Notes: a model not told the origin generated them from the letters alone. A stretch of DNA of 64,000 bases from Spartobacteria bacterium (GCA_003169975.1 PNAA01000009.1:82671-146670); one strand, 5' to 3'; counted from the first letter of the stretch, positions 1 through 7,853 are shown. Translations and numbers: made by a program.

Positions 1-81
1 GCATTCCGCGGCGGCTCTATCGCAAAGCTGAAAGAGAAATTTGGGAGGATTGCAGAGGGGTTGATCTCCTCGGCGGTTCCA

Positions 82-315
82 TTACGACTGGCCGTATTGC
101 ATCCCGCCGTCGATCGGGATCTTCTCAGCGATGTTTTCGCCCGCCTCGTCGTAAACATGGATCTCGCCGGAGCTGCCGCCGAACCGGCCTCTAGCGTAAT
201 CGATCGCATCGATTTTGGAGGCTCCGGTCCTGAATGTGGGCTGGACGCTGGCCGCTTCGAACGCGACCCACGCTCCTTTGAATTTCTTCGATCGGCGTAT
301 TTCGATGATTCTCAT
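82..315 (-). CDS. Small DUF2188-like protein, copy 1
   Basis: A 77-residue protein if started at the internal ATG (MRIIEIR); a start six codons upstream (position 333) is also possible. It has a basic start (RRSKKFKGAW), then an AIDYARGRFGG segment and GEIHVYDEAG. This arrangement resembles DUF2188-type small proteins, in which a Trp-containing strand is followed by an Ala-rich helix and a final strand. The function is unknown. A paralog on the opposite strand at 550-807 shares nearly every conserved block, so the two form a divergent pair separated by about 230 bp. Nothing recognisable lies in positions 1-81. Confidence 0.65.
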   Translation of the reverse strand: MRIIEIRRSKKFKGAWVAFEAASVQPTFRTGASKIDAIDYARGRFGGSSGEIHVYDEAGENIAEKIPIDGGMQYGQS

Positions 316-549
316 AGCCTGCAAGCGCAACATTGCCCGGGTCGGTGTCGATCTGTTAGATGCAACAAAATCGCTCTATGGACGATGGCACGAAGCACTC
401 GATACGACAGGTGTGAGACGCAGAACTAGAGGACGCGGTTACCCAGTTGTCTGGCCTTTCTCTTTTTCTCCGATCTGCTGGCGCCGGGCGATGATGACCT
501 TTTTCGCTCGGGCTCGGGTGAGCTCCGCGGCGCGCGCGGTGGGTGCGTT

Positions 550-807
550 GTGACCATCGAAGTTCGACCATCTAAGAAATTCAAAGGGGCGTGGATTTCG
601 CTCGAGGCTCCCGGCGTGGAGCCGGCGTTTGCAGCGCCCGACGCAAAGCAGAAGGCAATCGACTATGCGTGCGGACGCTTCGGGGGCGGCACGGGCGAAG
701 TGCATGTGTACGACGAGTTCGGCAAAAGCGTCGAGCGCAAGATCGCTTTTCCGTGCGAGGACGCGCAGAATTTGCCGGTCATGGACGCTTTGGTGCTTCG
801 GCCTTGA
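550..807 (+). CDS. Small DUF2188-like protein, copy 2
   Basis: An 85-residue protein that starts at GTG (position 550), giving an N-terminus (RPSKKFKGAW) aligned with its paralog at 82-315. It contains AIDYACGRFGG and GEVHVYDEFG. The last 29 bases overlap the convergent gene at 779-1162. The function is unknown; the family resemblance to DUF2188 is by motif shape only. Two divergent copies so close together point to an inverted local duplication. Confidence 0.65.
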   Translation: MTIEVRPSKKFKGAWISLEAPGVEPAFAAPDAKQKAIDYACGRFGGGTGEVHVYDEFGKSVERKIAFPCEDAQNLPVMDALVLRP

Positions 808-1162
808 GTTGCACAGCCCAGTTGCCGGCAAAATCCGACGGCATATAAACGTCGGCCGTGTACGGTTGAAATCCTTTGGCTGTGATCTCCAACTTGAATC
901 TGCCAAGGCTCGTGTGCGGGAACTCAAAGAATCCGTGCTCGTCGGTTTCCGTTGAGTATGCGGGACCAGAACCAGGTGGGTCGTGTTGAAGCACTACTTT
1001 GGCCCTGGGTTGCTTGTCTCCGTATGCAACATTCTCGAAAGCGACCCAGCCGCGCAAGCTGGCCCCACCGGACTGAGCCAGACCCGCGCTTGATAACGTG
1101 AGCAAAATTGCCGTCGCCAGGGTAGCATTGAGGGCGATCGCTCTGATGTTTCGATTTATCAT
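779..1162 (-). CDS. Secreted carboxypeptidase-regulatory-like domain protein
   Basis: A 127-residue protein with an N-terminal signal peptide (basic MINRNIR, hydrophobic core, Ala-Gln cleavage region near residue 29). The mature part has the fold signature of a carboxypeptidase regulatory-like (Ig-type) domain: RGWVAFENV, an internal DEHGFFEFPH turn, then GRFKLEITAKGFQ. Such domains are usually modules of larger secreted or outer-membrane proteins; here one stands alone. It is probably periplasmic or secreted, with no enzymatic residues visible. Its 3' end overlaps the convergent gene 550-807. Confidence 0.75.
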   Translation of the reverse strand: MINRNIRAIALNATLATAILLTLSSAGLAQSGGASLRGWVAFENVAYGDKQPRAKVVLQHDPPGSGPAYSTETDEHGFFEFPHTSLGRFKLEITAKGFQPYTADVYMPSDFAGNWAVQLKAEAPKRP

Positions 1163-1224
1163 CCCCGACGCGGTCTTACAACGCCCTTAGAATAATCGCT
1201 AACCGATAATTCGCCCGCGCGGCG

Positions 1225-1605
1225 CTACGCATCGCCGGTAGGAACAATGGTCGCGGTTTCCACCATCAGAATGATTGCTCGATCAGGGGCGCGGGTGCGA
1301 TGCCTGACGCCTTTGGGAACGACAAATCCCTGCTGTGGCTGCAGATCAACCGAGCGATCTTCGAGATCGATGACAAAGTGCCCCTCCAAGACAAAGAAAA
1401 ACTCGTCGTCGTTGTCATGTTTGTGCCAGTGGTACTCGCCTTGCACGACCCCCAGGCGAACAACGGAGTCGTTCACCTTGCAGAGCGTTTGGTTATACCA
1501 CTTATCCGTGCAGGCTTTCACCAAGGCTGGAACGTCCACCAAGCGGAGCGCTGGAAACTTAATATCGAGGTGAGTAGCGTAAGGATGATCTTGCGGTTGG
1601 TTCAT
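1225..1605 (-). CDS. Cupin-domain protein (cassette-like)
   Basis: A 126-residue single-domain cupin. Motif 1 is visible as HWHKHDNDDEFFFVLEG (H59, H61, H63, E68) and motif 2 as VPKGVRHRTRAP (P97, H102), so a metal site is intact. The start at 1605 (MNQPQDH) is preferred over an upstream in-frame start because bases 1629-1689 belong to an attC-like repeat. The gene begins 24 bp after a GTTAGGC core box read on the minus strand, as expected of an integron cassette. The substrate is unknown. Confidence 0.8.
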   Translation of the reverse strand: MNQPQDHPYATHLDIKFPALRLVDVPALVKACTDKWYNQTLCKVNDSVVRLGVVQGEYHWHKHDNDDEFFFVLEGHFVIDLEDRSVDLQPQQGFVVPKGVRHRTRAPDRAIILMVETATIVPTGDA

Positions 1606-1628
1606 GGAAGATTCGTATGTATAAGCAG

Positions 1629-1821
1629 GCCTAACGAAAACAAGATGAGCTGCCGCGAGCGAATGGAACGGACTGCCAAGCCGTGACATAGACGATGGCC
1701 CGCAGGGTGCGGGAGCAGCGCGACCAAATCAAAGCGCGGTCGGTTGCGGAGTGACGGGTTGAACTCATGTAAAACTCGATAGTACGGCGGCTCGCGGATC
1801 GGCTGCAGCGATTAGTTAGAC
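1629..1821 (-). repeat. attC-like integron recombination site, 193 bp
   Basis: Read on the minus strand it starts GTCTAAC (1821-1815), continues with an L''-like CGCTGCAGCCGA stretch and ends GTTAGGC (1635-1629). This matches the RYYYAAC...GTTRRRY core boxes of attC sites. It is about 80% identical to 7234-7424, which sits next to a truncated integron integrase. At 193 bp it is longer than most described attC sites. The stop codon of the gene fragment at 1816-2175 is formed by the first core box. Confidence 0.65.
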
Positions 1822-2175
1822 GTTTCGGGTTCTTGGGTCCAAGGGAAAGAACCCAATACCGATGGTGAAAGCGCTCGCGCCCGGCGCGAAGGTGATGCCG
1901 TCCAATGTGGTGAAGGCCGACTGCGTAACATTGGTCGTGTTAGACGTGGCAAAGGTCGCGGTGTCAGTGGCCGCATTTGGGACGGTGGCGGGCGTCCAAT
2001 TGGCAGCCGTATTCCAATCGCCGCTGGTTGGGTTCAGATTCCAGGTCGCGCTCCCGGCGTAGGCGGGTTGAAGGCTGAACAGTAAAACGAGCGCCGGCAG
2101 AAGCCCGGCGATGAATGTGACCATAGATAAGCGCGGCAGCGCGCCCGATTTGCATGCAGCTGATTGTTTTCTCAT
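1816..2175 (-). pseudogene. N-terminal fragment of autotransporter-associated beta-strand repeat protein
   Basis: A 119-codon frame with a long signal peptide (hydrophobic GLLPALVLLFSL, then AYAG) and one typical passenger repeat start (ATWNLNPTSGDWNTAANWTP, then DTATF). Such proteins normally run to over a thousand residues and end in a beta-barrel. This copy stops after one repeat, where it meets the attC-like site at 1815-1821, which supplies the stop codon. It is therefore probably a truncated gene captured or cut at an integron boundary. Its leader (2176-2245) contains a hairpin shared with the gene at 63801. Confidence 0.65.
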
Positions 2176-2250
2176 AGACGTTTGCTTTCACCTGGTAATT
2201 TTGCCTGCGACTGCAGGTCTGAAAGAGGGGAAGAAGCCCCCAGGAATAAA
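2176..2250 (-). promoter_or_regulatory. Conserved 5' leader hairpin, copy 1
   Basis: Upstream of the secreted-protein fragment, the minus strand reads CCCTCTTTCAGACCTGC, AGTC, GCAGGCAAAAT, then CCAGG. CCTGC/GCAGG forms a short stem with a 4-base loop. Nearly the same block, at a similar distance from the ATG, precedes the signal-peptide gene at 63801. It is probably a leader shared by a secreted-protein family. The mode of action is unknown. Confidence 0.5.
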
Positions 2251-2624
2251 CGTCCGCGCCAGATTCAGATCTCTTCGACCGCGCCAGATTGCCCCGTTCG
2301 CCTTCAGCTTGTCGAGACAAATCTTCCAACGTGAAAAGCCTGCCTTGGAGCGAACAACAAAGCCGCCACGCGGACTGGTAGCGCATCGCAAGACACGCTG
2401 GCACCACGCCTAATGATTACATTTGCATGTCATCGCCCTTTTGCACTTGCATCCCGCGCCTTGACTCTGGTAATCGTTTCTCTTCTGGGGGAAACAGGGT
2501 CGGGCGCAGTCGGCTTCCTGGATATAGCTCGATCTTTCCTGGCAGCGGCGTGCGTTACTTATCCTGGCGACAAATCGCTCCCATGTGTCTAGTTTCACGG
2601 ACAAACAAACAGAGGAAAACATTT
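2251..2624. other. Intergenic stretch without recognised gene
   Basis: This stretch separates the leader of the autotransporter fragment from a 20-codon ORF. I see no conserved frame. The only notable element is AGAGGA at 2611-2616, a good ribosome-binding site 8 bases before the ATG at 2625. Confidence 0.4.
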
Positions 2625-2687
2625 ATGGGATTACTCGATTCACTTCTTGGCGATTCCGCCGGCAAAACAGTATCAGAGAGGTTTTAA
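2625..2687 (+). CDS. 20-residue ORF, possible N-terminal gene remnant
   Basis: Encodes MGLLDSLLGDSAGKTVSERF and is preceded by a strong Shine-Dalgarno sequence (AGAGGA, 8-base spacing). The start resembles small proteins that begin MGLLDxLLG. A C-terminal-looking piece of a small Ala/Lys-rich protein lies at 4251-4472, just beyond the PQQ propeller gene. The two could be halves of one gene split by insertion of 2688-4250, but I cannot show it. It could also be a true small peptide. Confidence 0.35.
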   Translation: MGLLDSLLGDSAGKTVSERF

Positions 2688-2749
2688 TTGACATCGATCA
2701 TCCGAAAACAGTAGACTGATTTAACGTCCCAAGAATCGCAAACCGCCGT

Positions 2750-4219
2750 ATGAAAACATCCTTGCATCACATCATCATTGCCGCGCTCGGCACTTCATTT
2801 GCCGCCACGATCGCGACATCAGCGGCACAAGACTGGCCTGGCTTTCTTTTCGACAACGGACATTCATCATATAATAGGTTGGCGACAGCGATCACGCCGA
2901 GCAACGCTTCTTCCCTGGTGGAAGCCTGGAGCTTTGTCGACCCCCAACCAACCTTCCAAGACCAACCCATGGCGGGCTTGTACTCCAGTCCGACGGTCGT
3001 TAACGGCGTTGTTTACATCGGCTCGAATACAGGAATGTTTTATGCTCTCAACGAAACGACCGGGGTGGTAATTTGGCAGCAGTTGCTCGGATATACGACC
3101 CCGACAACCTGTGTAAACGGACATGGTGTCACTTCGACGGCCAGGGTCGTGACCGACCCTGTTTCTGGAACCCTCACCGTCTATGTGGGAGGCGGCGATG
3201 GCTATCTCTACGCACTCAACGCTGCCACCGGTGATATCGTGTTCAGAGTGTTTGTGTGCGACGTCGGACCGCCCAAGAACACTGGTTTCATCTGGGCCTC
3301 GCCAACAATCCTAAACGGCACGATTTATCTGGGATTCGCCTCGCAATGCGATCATCCCCTGGTTCGGAGTTCGATAAGCTCTTTCGACCAGCACACCGGC
3401 GCCTTGCTAAGAACGTTCTGGACACTTCCCCTCGGTTCGACGGGGGCGGGCGTCTGGTCGACCGCCGCCACGGACGGAAAGTCTATCTGGTTCACAGATG
3501 GTAATTCCCATGCCACCAGCGGCGGCTATGCCTACGCGATCATAAAGTTAAAGGCCCAGAATCTGAAGTTCCTAACCGATTGGGTGGTTCCTGACACAGG
3601 TGATCTCGATTGGGGCTCTTCGCCCACGTTGTTCCAGGCCACGGTCAACAATGTGAAGACACAGATGGTTGGTGCGAATCAAAAAGACGGAACTTTTTAT
3701 GCGTTTGACGCGACTCACTTGGAAAATGGTCCGGTCTGGTCGTATCCGGTCGGGACCACAGAAGGCTTTGACATCGGCGCAGACCTCGCCGCGCCGGTGT
3801 GGGATGCCACGAGCAGGACGCTCTACGTGGCCGGCAATCAGACGACCATCCAATCCCAGGTCTTTGCCGGCTCGGTCCGCGCCTTCAACCCCGCAGATGG
3901 CACTGTTATTTGGGAAACAGGTTTGACGGGCGGACCAGTGATGGGAAGCCCCACCTTGGATGGCGCAGGTGTGCTCGCTGCCGGAACCTACAACATCCAG
4001 AATATCACCCAGAATGCTGTCTATCTCCTCGATAGCTCGAATGGGAATATTCTCACAACCATACCGGAACCGAACGACATCGTCTTCGCCCAGCCAGTCT
4101 TCGCTGCCAATTATCTCTTCGTCGCAACCGCATCCGCCTCGTCTGGCGACGCGCCGGTGCCGGGCGCTCCCAAGCTGACGGCATTCATTCCGTCCGCTCT
4201 AAAGCCGTCGAGGAAGTAG
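2750..4219 (+). CDS. Secreted PQQ-type beta-propeller protein
   Basis: A 489-residue protein with a signal peptide (MKTSLHHIIIAALG..., Ala-rich to about residue 26). The mature protein is built from PQQ-like propeller blades. Repeated units have the form SSPTVVNGVVYIGSNTG-FYALNETTG-VIW, with later copies containing GDGYLYALNAATG, GSVRAFNPADGTVIWE and SPTLDGAGVLAAGTY. It resembles the propeller of alcohol-dehydrogenase-like or polyvinyl-alcohol-dehydrogenase-like proteins, but no cytochrome CxxCH motif is present, so an enzymatic role is not supported. An 8-bp perfect hairpin (GGAAGTAG/CTACTTCC, 4212-4232) overlaps the stop codon. Transcription runs against the flanking minus-strand cassette-like genes. 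Confidence 0.8.
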   Translation: MKTSLHHIIIAALGTSFAATIATSAAQDWPGFLFDNGHSSYNRLATAITPSNASSLVEAWSFVDPQPTFQDQPMAGLYSSPTVVNGVVYIGSNTGMFYALNETTGVVIWQQLLGYTTPTTCVNGHGVTSTARVVTDPVSGTLTVYVGGGDGYLYALNAATGDIVFRVFVCDVGPPKNTGFIWASPTILNGTIYLGFASQCDHPLVRSSISSFDQHTGALLRTFWTLPLGSTGAGVWSTAATDGKSIWFTDGNSHATSGGYAYAIIKLKAQNLKFLTDWVVPDTGDLDWGSSPTLFQATVNNVKTQMVGANQKDGTFYAFDATHLENGPVWSYPVGTTEGFDIGADLAAPVWDATSRTLYVAGNQTTIQSQVFAGSVRAFNPADGTVIWETGLTGGPVMGSPTLDGAGVLAAGTYNIQNITQNAVYLLDSSNGNILTTIPEPNDIVFAQPVFAANYLFVATASASSGDAPVPGAPKLTAFIPSALKPSRK

Positions 4220-4250
4220 GGAAGCTACTTCCCTCAGCGCCATCAGTTGC

Positions 4251-4472
4251 TTGCGAACGCGGCCATTGCGAATCGCTCCAAAGCAGTTAATTGCAATCGA
4301 ACATGCGCCGCCAAATTTCCGCAACAACCTGGCAGACAGCGCCATCAACGCGATGGGCGTGCTGAAACAGACGGCGGCAGACAAGGGTGTCGACCTCGCT
4401 GATTTGTGGAAAGCGATCACCAAAGCTGGTGCACTGCAAAAAGGGGCCAAGGCAATCGCCAAGGCGATATAA
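4251..4472 (+). pseudogene. C-terminal fragment of small Ala/Lys-rich protein
   Basis: The frame ends NNLADSAINAMGVLKQTAADKG, DLWKAITKAGALQKGAKAIAKAI; the last 50 residues look like genuine amphipathic helices, while the first 20 do not. It is probably the 3' part of a gene whose start is missing. It may pair with the N-terminal fragment at 2625-2687 on the other side of the PQQ gene. Family unknown. Confidence 0.35.
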
Positions 4473-4559
4473 TTTCATCGAGGGGCGCGGGTTTTTGCTC
4501 ATAGGGCCCGCGTCCCAAAAACTTCGTCAGCGGGTCAGTTTGAAATATCTTGGTGGTCG

Positions 4560-4769
4560 CTATGGGGCGAGAACACGCCAGTCCGGCTGCAAACCAAGTT
4601 GCGGCAACACCCAAATATAAACGGCAGCTAACGTTACGACCCACAGCGTCACGCTGAGTCCACCGTGATGTTCGTCAATCCAGTTTGAATGGGAACGGGC
4701 TATTTCGAGTATTAGTAAAGGAGAGCCAATCAAAAGAATGACGGCTCCATTCAGGAGTAGCAGCCTCAT
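4560..4769 (-). CDS. Small two-helix membrane protein
   Basis: 69 residues with two hydrophobic segments (LLLLNGAVILLIGSPLLILEIA and LSVTLWVVTLAAVYIWVLP) joined by a polar loop SHSNWIDEHHGG. No family is recognised. A GCCTAAC/GTTAGGC box lies at 4787-4793 just upstream, so this may be another small-membrane-protein cassette of the minus-strand array. Confidence 0.5.
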   Translation of the reverse strand: MRLLLLNGAVILLIGSPLLILEIARSHSNWIDEHHGGLSVTLWVVTLAAVYIWVLPQLGLQPDWRVLAP

Positions 4770-4856
4770 GGTTTCGGTTGCTTCTTGTTAGGCGTCCAGG
4801 CCGCGAGTTTGCTTGGGGAAATCAGGGTCGCAGTGGCCGGATTTTCACCTAACGAA

Positions 4857-5054
4857 TTAGGGGCGGTTGCCCGAAAGTTTGCTGCTGGGAAACCGGGAGC
4901 ACTTTTGCCACACGCTGAAGGCAAAGAAAAGGAGAAGGACGCAGGGGAAAAGCACCGCGCCGACCACTGCCAAACACGGGGCACACTACCGCGCCAATAG
5001 TATCCCGGTGGCGGCCGCAATTACAAAAAGTAACAGGCCCCAAAACACATACAC
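4857..5054 (-). pseudogene. Small two-helix membrane protein with in-frame stop
   Basis: One minus frame reads VYVFWGLLLFVIAAATGILLAR, then an in-frame TAG, then CAPCLAVVGAVLFP, LLLFFAFSVWQKCSRFP and a TAA at 4857-4859. Two clean transmembrane segments separated only by a stop suggest a gene broken by one substitution. A GTTAGGT box sits a few bases further on (4853-4847). Other frames here lack such a pattern. Confidence 0.35.
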
Positions 5055-5096
5055 CGTAGTTGAAAGCCGAGAGGCGTTTTGGTGGAAATAAGTTTC

Positions 5097-5384
5097 CTAG
5101 CCTGGGCACTTCATCTTCTGTTCAAGTTCGACGCGGATATACTTGGAGAGATGCTCAATTCTAAGCAGCAGCGCATGTGAGCGAAGGAATCCGAACAGCC
5201 ACAGAAAAAAAGGGGCGAAAATGATTGTTGAAATCGGCGGGTGGGAAAAGCACCACGCATAGAAGGCGAACGTCGCTCCGACCGTGTGGGTCCACCGTTG
5301 CCATCCTGCCCCGGTTCGTCTGGGCAAAGCAAGCGTTTCTGGAATTGGAAAACGCGACTGCGAAACCCGCCCTGGGGGCGTCAA
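5097..5384 (-). CDS. Putative small membrane protein
   Basis: The frame has up to 95 residues. Only the part from about residue 28 looks protein-like: GATFAFYAWCF and ISTIIFAPFFLWLFGFL form two hydrophobic segments, followed by an amphipathic tail (IEHLSKYIRVELEQKM). The true start is uncertain and may be internal. No family recognised. It lies directly after the gene at 5381-5869. Confidence 0.4.
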   Translation of the reverse strand: MTPPGRVSQSRFPIPETLALPRRTGAGWQRWTHTVGATFAFYAWCFSHPPISTIIFAPFFLWLFGFLRSHALLLRIEHLSKYIRVELEQKMKCPG

Positions 5385-5869
5385 TTCGTTAGCCCGTGCT
5401 CACGCAGGACCGACAGCCAGGCGTTTACATCGCGCTCTAATTCTTTCCTCAGTGGTGCGTCCGGTGTGCAAGCAGCGTGGTGAAACGCTTCGATTTGTGG
5501 CGACTTTTCCAGCTTGAACAGGCGCGCAGCGATGGCTTGCACGAGGCGCTGTTGTTTGTTGGTTGGACGCGGGACCGACTGTGGTTTTCTTTTTAATGAG
5601 GCGAGGGCGGCGCGCTCGCTGTCGAATTTCGCCGTCGGGTCTCTCAGATAAATTTTGGCGCACTTGATTTTGTTGTAGGCGGCGGCGCGCTCACTGAGTT
5701 GGCAGTTTTTCTTCAGCCAGTCCACAAAGGATTCAGAATCGGGTAGCGACGCCTTCTTCGCCAGAAGCCATCGACCGATTTTGACTGCTTCTTCATATGG
5801 GCCCGCGTTATCGCGGGGCACCATTGTTGGCGGGCACTTCATCCGCGCAATCTTCAGCATGTTCCACAC
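5381..5869 (-). CDS. Hypothetical helical protein
   Basis: A soluble, mostly helical, basic protein of up to 162 residues (EEAVKIGRWLLAKKA, SFVDWLKKNCQLSERAAAYNKIKCAKIYL, then Lys/Arg-rich RKPQSVPRPTNKQQRLVQ). The middle segment resembles a DUF3102-like or HTH-type helical unit, but I do not assign a family. The stop codon is close to a GCTAAC box (GGGCTAACGAATTGA), again cassette-like. Confidence 0.55.
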   Translation of the reverse strand: MWNMLKIARMKCPPTMVPRDNAGPYEEAVKIGRWLLAKKASLPDSESFVDWLKKNCQLSERAAAYNKIKCAKIYLRDPTAKFDSERAALASLKRKPQSVPRPTNKQQRLVQAIAARLFKLEKSPQIEAFHHAACTPDAPLRKELERDVNAWLSVLREHGLTN

Positions 5870-5917
5870 CGGCCCAGGGCGACTGGGCGGGGGGTAGTGT
5901 CCTAATTTGAAATGCGC

Positions 5918-6223
5918 CTATTTCCAGCCGTGAATTATGCCGCCGATAATCAACCCGCCGATTCCACCACCGATGAGGATGGGCGGATATTTGTGGGTAA
6001 TGATCGCATCTGGCAGACTAATCAGGAGTCCAAAAACCAGTCCGAGAATCCAACCTGGCCAAGGTAGCTGCACGCAACCAATCACGAAGCCGATTGCGAA
6101 CCGGCTAGCAAACGCGCCCAACAGTGCCGTGGTCTTGTCGGGAAATGTCGTCGGCATCATCAGCCCAACATCGAGCGCGCCAAAGACCAAGCCGCAGATC
6201 AATCCGAGCGTCACTTTTGACAT
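5918..6223 (-). CDS. Small integral membrane protein
   Basis: 101 residues from the ATG at 6223; a TTG six codons upstream is also in frame. It has three or four hydrophobic stretches: TLGLICGLVFGALDVGLMM, SRFAIGFVIGCVQLP, WILGLVFGLLISLPDAII and a glycine-zipper end ILIGGGIGGLIIGGII. Such Gly-rich four-helix proteins occur widely as uncharacterised genes. Membrane location is clear, function is not. Confidence 0.65.
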   Translation of the reverse strand: MSKVTLGLICGLVFGALDVGLMMPTTFPDKTTALLGAFASRFAIGFVIGCVQLPWPGWILGLVFGLLISLPDAIITHKYPPILIGGGIGGLIIGGIIHGWK

Positions 6224-6612
6224 GTCGTGACGGAATGACAATTTCGGGCCTGCCGGTCAAGCCTCTAATTTCGGGCAATGTCCAATTTGAACGTCCCAGA
6301 GGTCGAGCGGTTGTTTCGTTTACCGGCCCGCCAATCGGCATGGGGACTGCTGTTGGGAAAGCCCTTAGCATACTGGAGGCCGGGCATCGCATTCGGGGGT
6401 TTTGCTTTGTCCGGCCTTTTCTTTTCTCTCGGATCGAATTAGGGGACCCACATTGCGGTTTCGGGCGTCAATGGTGGCGGCGGTCGTCAAAGCTACTGCC
6501 AAAATACTGTCAAAAAAATGGGTATTTTGGGGGTAGAATGGGCGCTTGAACGGCGAATGAGGTCGAATGGCAAAAACGTCAATCCAGCGCGTTTTTCCCT
6601 CGTAAAGAGGCT
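6224..6612. other. Gap between membrane gene and tRNA-Leu fragment
   Basis: No convincing coding frame. It contains A/T-rich GGGTATTTTGGGGGTAG next to the tRNA fragment, of the kind found at integration sites. Nothing else recognised. Confidence 0.35.
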
Positions 6613-6672
6613 TGCCGATGGCGGGACTCAAACCCACACAGAGTTTTCACTCTAACGGATTTTAAGTCCGTC
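6613..6672 (-). tRNA. tRNA-Leu(UAA) 3' part without matching 5' half
   Basis: On the minus strand an anticodon stem ACGGA, loop CTTAAAA (anticodon TAA), stem TCCGT is followed by a variable arm (AGAGT/ACTCT), a T-arm (GTGGG-TTTGAGT-CCCGC) and acceptor strand CATCGGC plus A. The 5' acceptor strand GCCGATG expected about 30 bases upstream is not there. It is therefore a 3' piece, as left by an integrative element that used a tRNA-Leu attachment site, rather than a functional gene. Confidence 0.6.
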
Positions 6673-6699
6673 GCATCAAGCAATTAACCCAGGAGACAA

Positions 6700-6806
6700 G
6701 CACATGAAAAAGCGATCGCCGCTTCAGGCGCGAAGGCGCGGACGCTGCCCTCGCGTCTTCGCGGCGCGGCCGCGCGCCTTCGTCGGCTGCAAGCGCTTGT
6801 TAGGCC
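6700..6806 (-). repeat. Partial attC-like site inside end of VOC gene
   Basis: The minus strand has GCCTAAC (6806-6800), then AAGCGCTTGCAGCCGACG and a GC-rich hairpin region, and is read through by the VOC gene as NKRLQPTKARGR. This read-through tail is typical of genes ending in attC sites. A matching GTTRRRY end is not found before the tRNA-Leu fragment, so the site appears cut. Confidence 0.5.
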
Positions 6807-7218
6807 GCTGGCTCGCAAGGCTGCGTCGCTCGAGCGCGGAGAGCGCACTAATCGTGACGTAGTATCCGTCGGGATCTCGCAGTGAGAACTCTTTGGTCCG
6901 AGTGTTGGGGTTCACGCGAGGCTCTTCTGCGAGCTGGGGGACGAGAGCGCGCGCCCTGCGCAACGCTGCACCGTAGTCATCGACGCGGAAGAACAAAAGC
7001 AGCCCATTGCCCGGTGTCCCGTCGTCGGGACTCATCAACGACGGATGGTTCTCGACGGCCCACTCGTGAAGACAGAGCAACACAGTTCCGTCGGAGTCGA
7101 GGAGCTGACCAAAGTCCGAATGCGCTGGAGCTGTCAAGCGCTGGCCAAACAGCGACTGGTACCACTTGAAGCTGCGCGGCACATCACGCACCCCGATGAT
7201 CGTCCACGTACGTTTCAT
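6724..7218 (-). CDS. VOC/glyoxalase-fold protein (integron cassette)
   Basis: 164 residues. Residues 1-126 form a vicinal-oxygen-chelate (bleomycin-resistance/glyoxalase-like) domain: IIGVRDVPRSFKWYQSLFG at the start, the central FFRVDDYGAALRRARAL, and EFSLRDPDGYYVTIS at the end. Metal-ligand positions are only partly kept (a Glu/Asp near the end), so activity is uncertain. Residues from about 138 (PNKRLQPTKARGR...) are translation of an attC-like site and not part of the fold. The ATG lies 15 bp after the GTTAGGC box of the preceding attC-like site, the classic position for a cassette gene. Confidence 0.8.
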   Translation of the reverse strand: MKRTWTIIGVRDVPRSFKWYQSLFGQRLTAPAHSDFGQLLDSDGTVLLCLHEWAVENHPSLMSPDDGTPGNGLLLFFRVDDYGAALRRARALVPQLAEEPRVNPNTRTKEFSLRDPDGYYVTISALSALERRSLASQRPNKRLQPTKARGRAAKTRGQRPRLRA

Positions 7219-7233
7219 GGCGTCCTCTTAACG

Positions 7234-7424
7234 GCCTAACGAGAGCAAGATGAGCTGGGCGAGCGAATGGAACGGACTGCCAAGCCGTGACATGGACGAT
7301 AGCCCGCAGGGTGCGGGAGCAGCGCGACCAAATCAAAGCGCGCGTGGCTGCGAACTGGCGGGTTGAACTCATGTGGAACTGGGTCGTACGACGGGTCGCC
7401 GTCGGCTGCAGCGATCGGTTAGGC
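7234..7424 (-). repeat. attC-like integron recombination site, 191 bp
   Basis: On the minus strand it begins GCCTAAC (7424-7418), followed by CGATCGCTGCAGCCGACG (a standard R''-L'' arrangement), and ends GTTAGGC (7240-7234). It is about 80% identical to 1629-1821. It separates the 143-aa ORF from the VOC gene; the stop codon TAA of the former lies inside the first box. Confidence 0.75.
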
Positions 7425-7850
7425 CTTGTTGGTGGAGTCTGTCCATGCAGCCTTTACGTCGGGCAGCGCGAGTATATGTAAAAGATCGTTCATGGAAAGA
7501 AGTGCGAAGTGCAACCGGCCTTTACTCGAAACGAGATTGCGCGCGTGATGCGTATCGAGCCAAGTGGAGTTCTCTATGGAAAGCAAGGGAAATGTCCACC
7601 GTGACCAAGGACCTGGACATCGAGGCAATCGTTCGGGGAGAGGAACCAGCCCGAAGGACTCGCTCTCCCACCGCAGAGCGATTGCACCACTGAAGTTTAG
7701 GATGAGGTCTTGTGGCGCACCGTTTCGCACATGCGAGAAATACATGGTCACGGATAGAAAAGAGGGAACTGTGTAGGTAAAACGAATGTCTGCGCACGGA
7801 GCGAGAATACCATCGACAGGTTCCCACTTAATGCAGCTATCGGCGCGCAT
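7419..7850 (-). CDS. Hypothetical first-cassette protein
   Basis: 143 residues (MRADSCIKWEPVDG...). No family is recognised. The sequence looks like a beta-rich soluble protein (DIRFTYTVPSFLSVTMYFSHV, DLILNFSGAIALRWES) with a helical end. The ATG lies 4 bases after GTTAGGC (7860-7854) and the TAA stop is part of GCCTAAC at 7424-7418, so the gene fits exactly between an attI-side and an attC-side core box. As the cassette next to the integrase it would be the best expressed if a cassette promoter exists. Confidence 0.65.
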   Translation of the reverse strand: MRADSCIKWEPVDGILAPCADIRFTYTVPSFLSVTMYFSHVRNGAPQDLILNFSGAIALRWESESFGLVPLPERLPRCPGPWSRWTFPLLSIENSTWLDTHHARNLVSSKGRLHFALLSMNDLLHILALPDVKAAWTDSTNKA

Positions 7851-7853
7851 GAG

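Noticed and set aside
4482..4516. GGGGCGCGGG/CCCGCGTCCC hairpin as a terminator
   Set aside because: It is followed by A-rich, not T-rich, sequence on the plus strand, and has a 15-base loop; function unclear.
6365..6637. 90-codon minus frame next to the tRNA-Leu fragment
   Set aside because: Its start reads through the tRNA 3' end and the sequence has no protein-like pattern.
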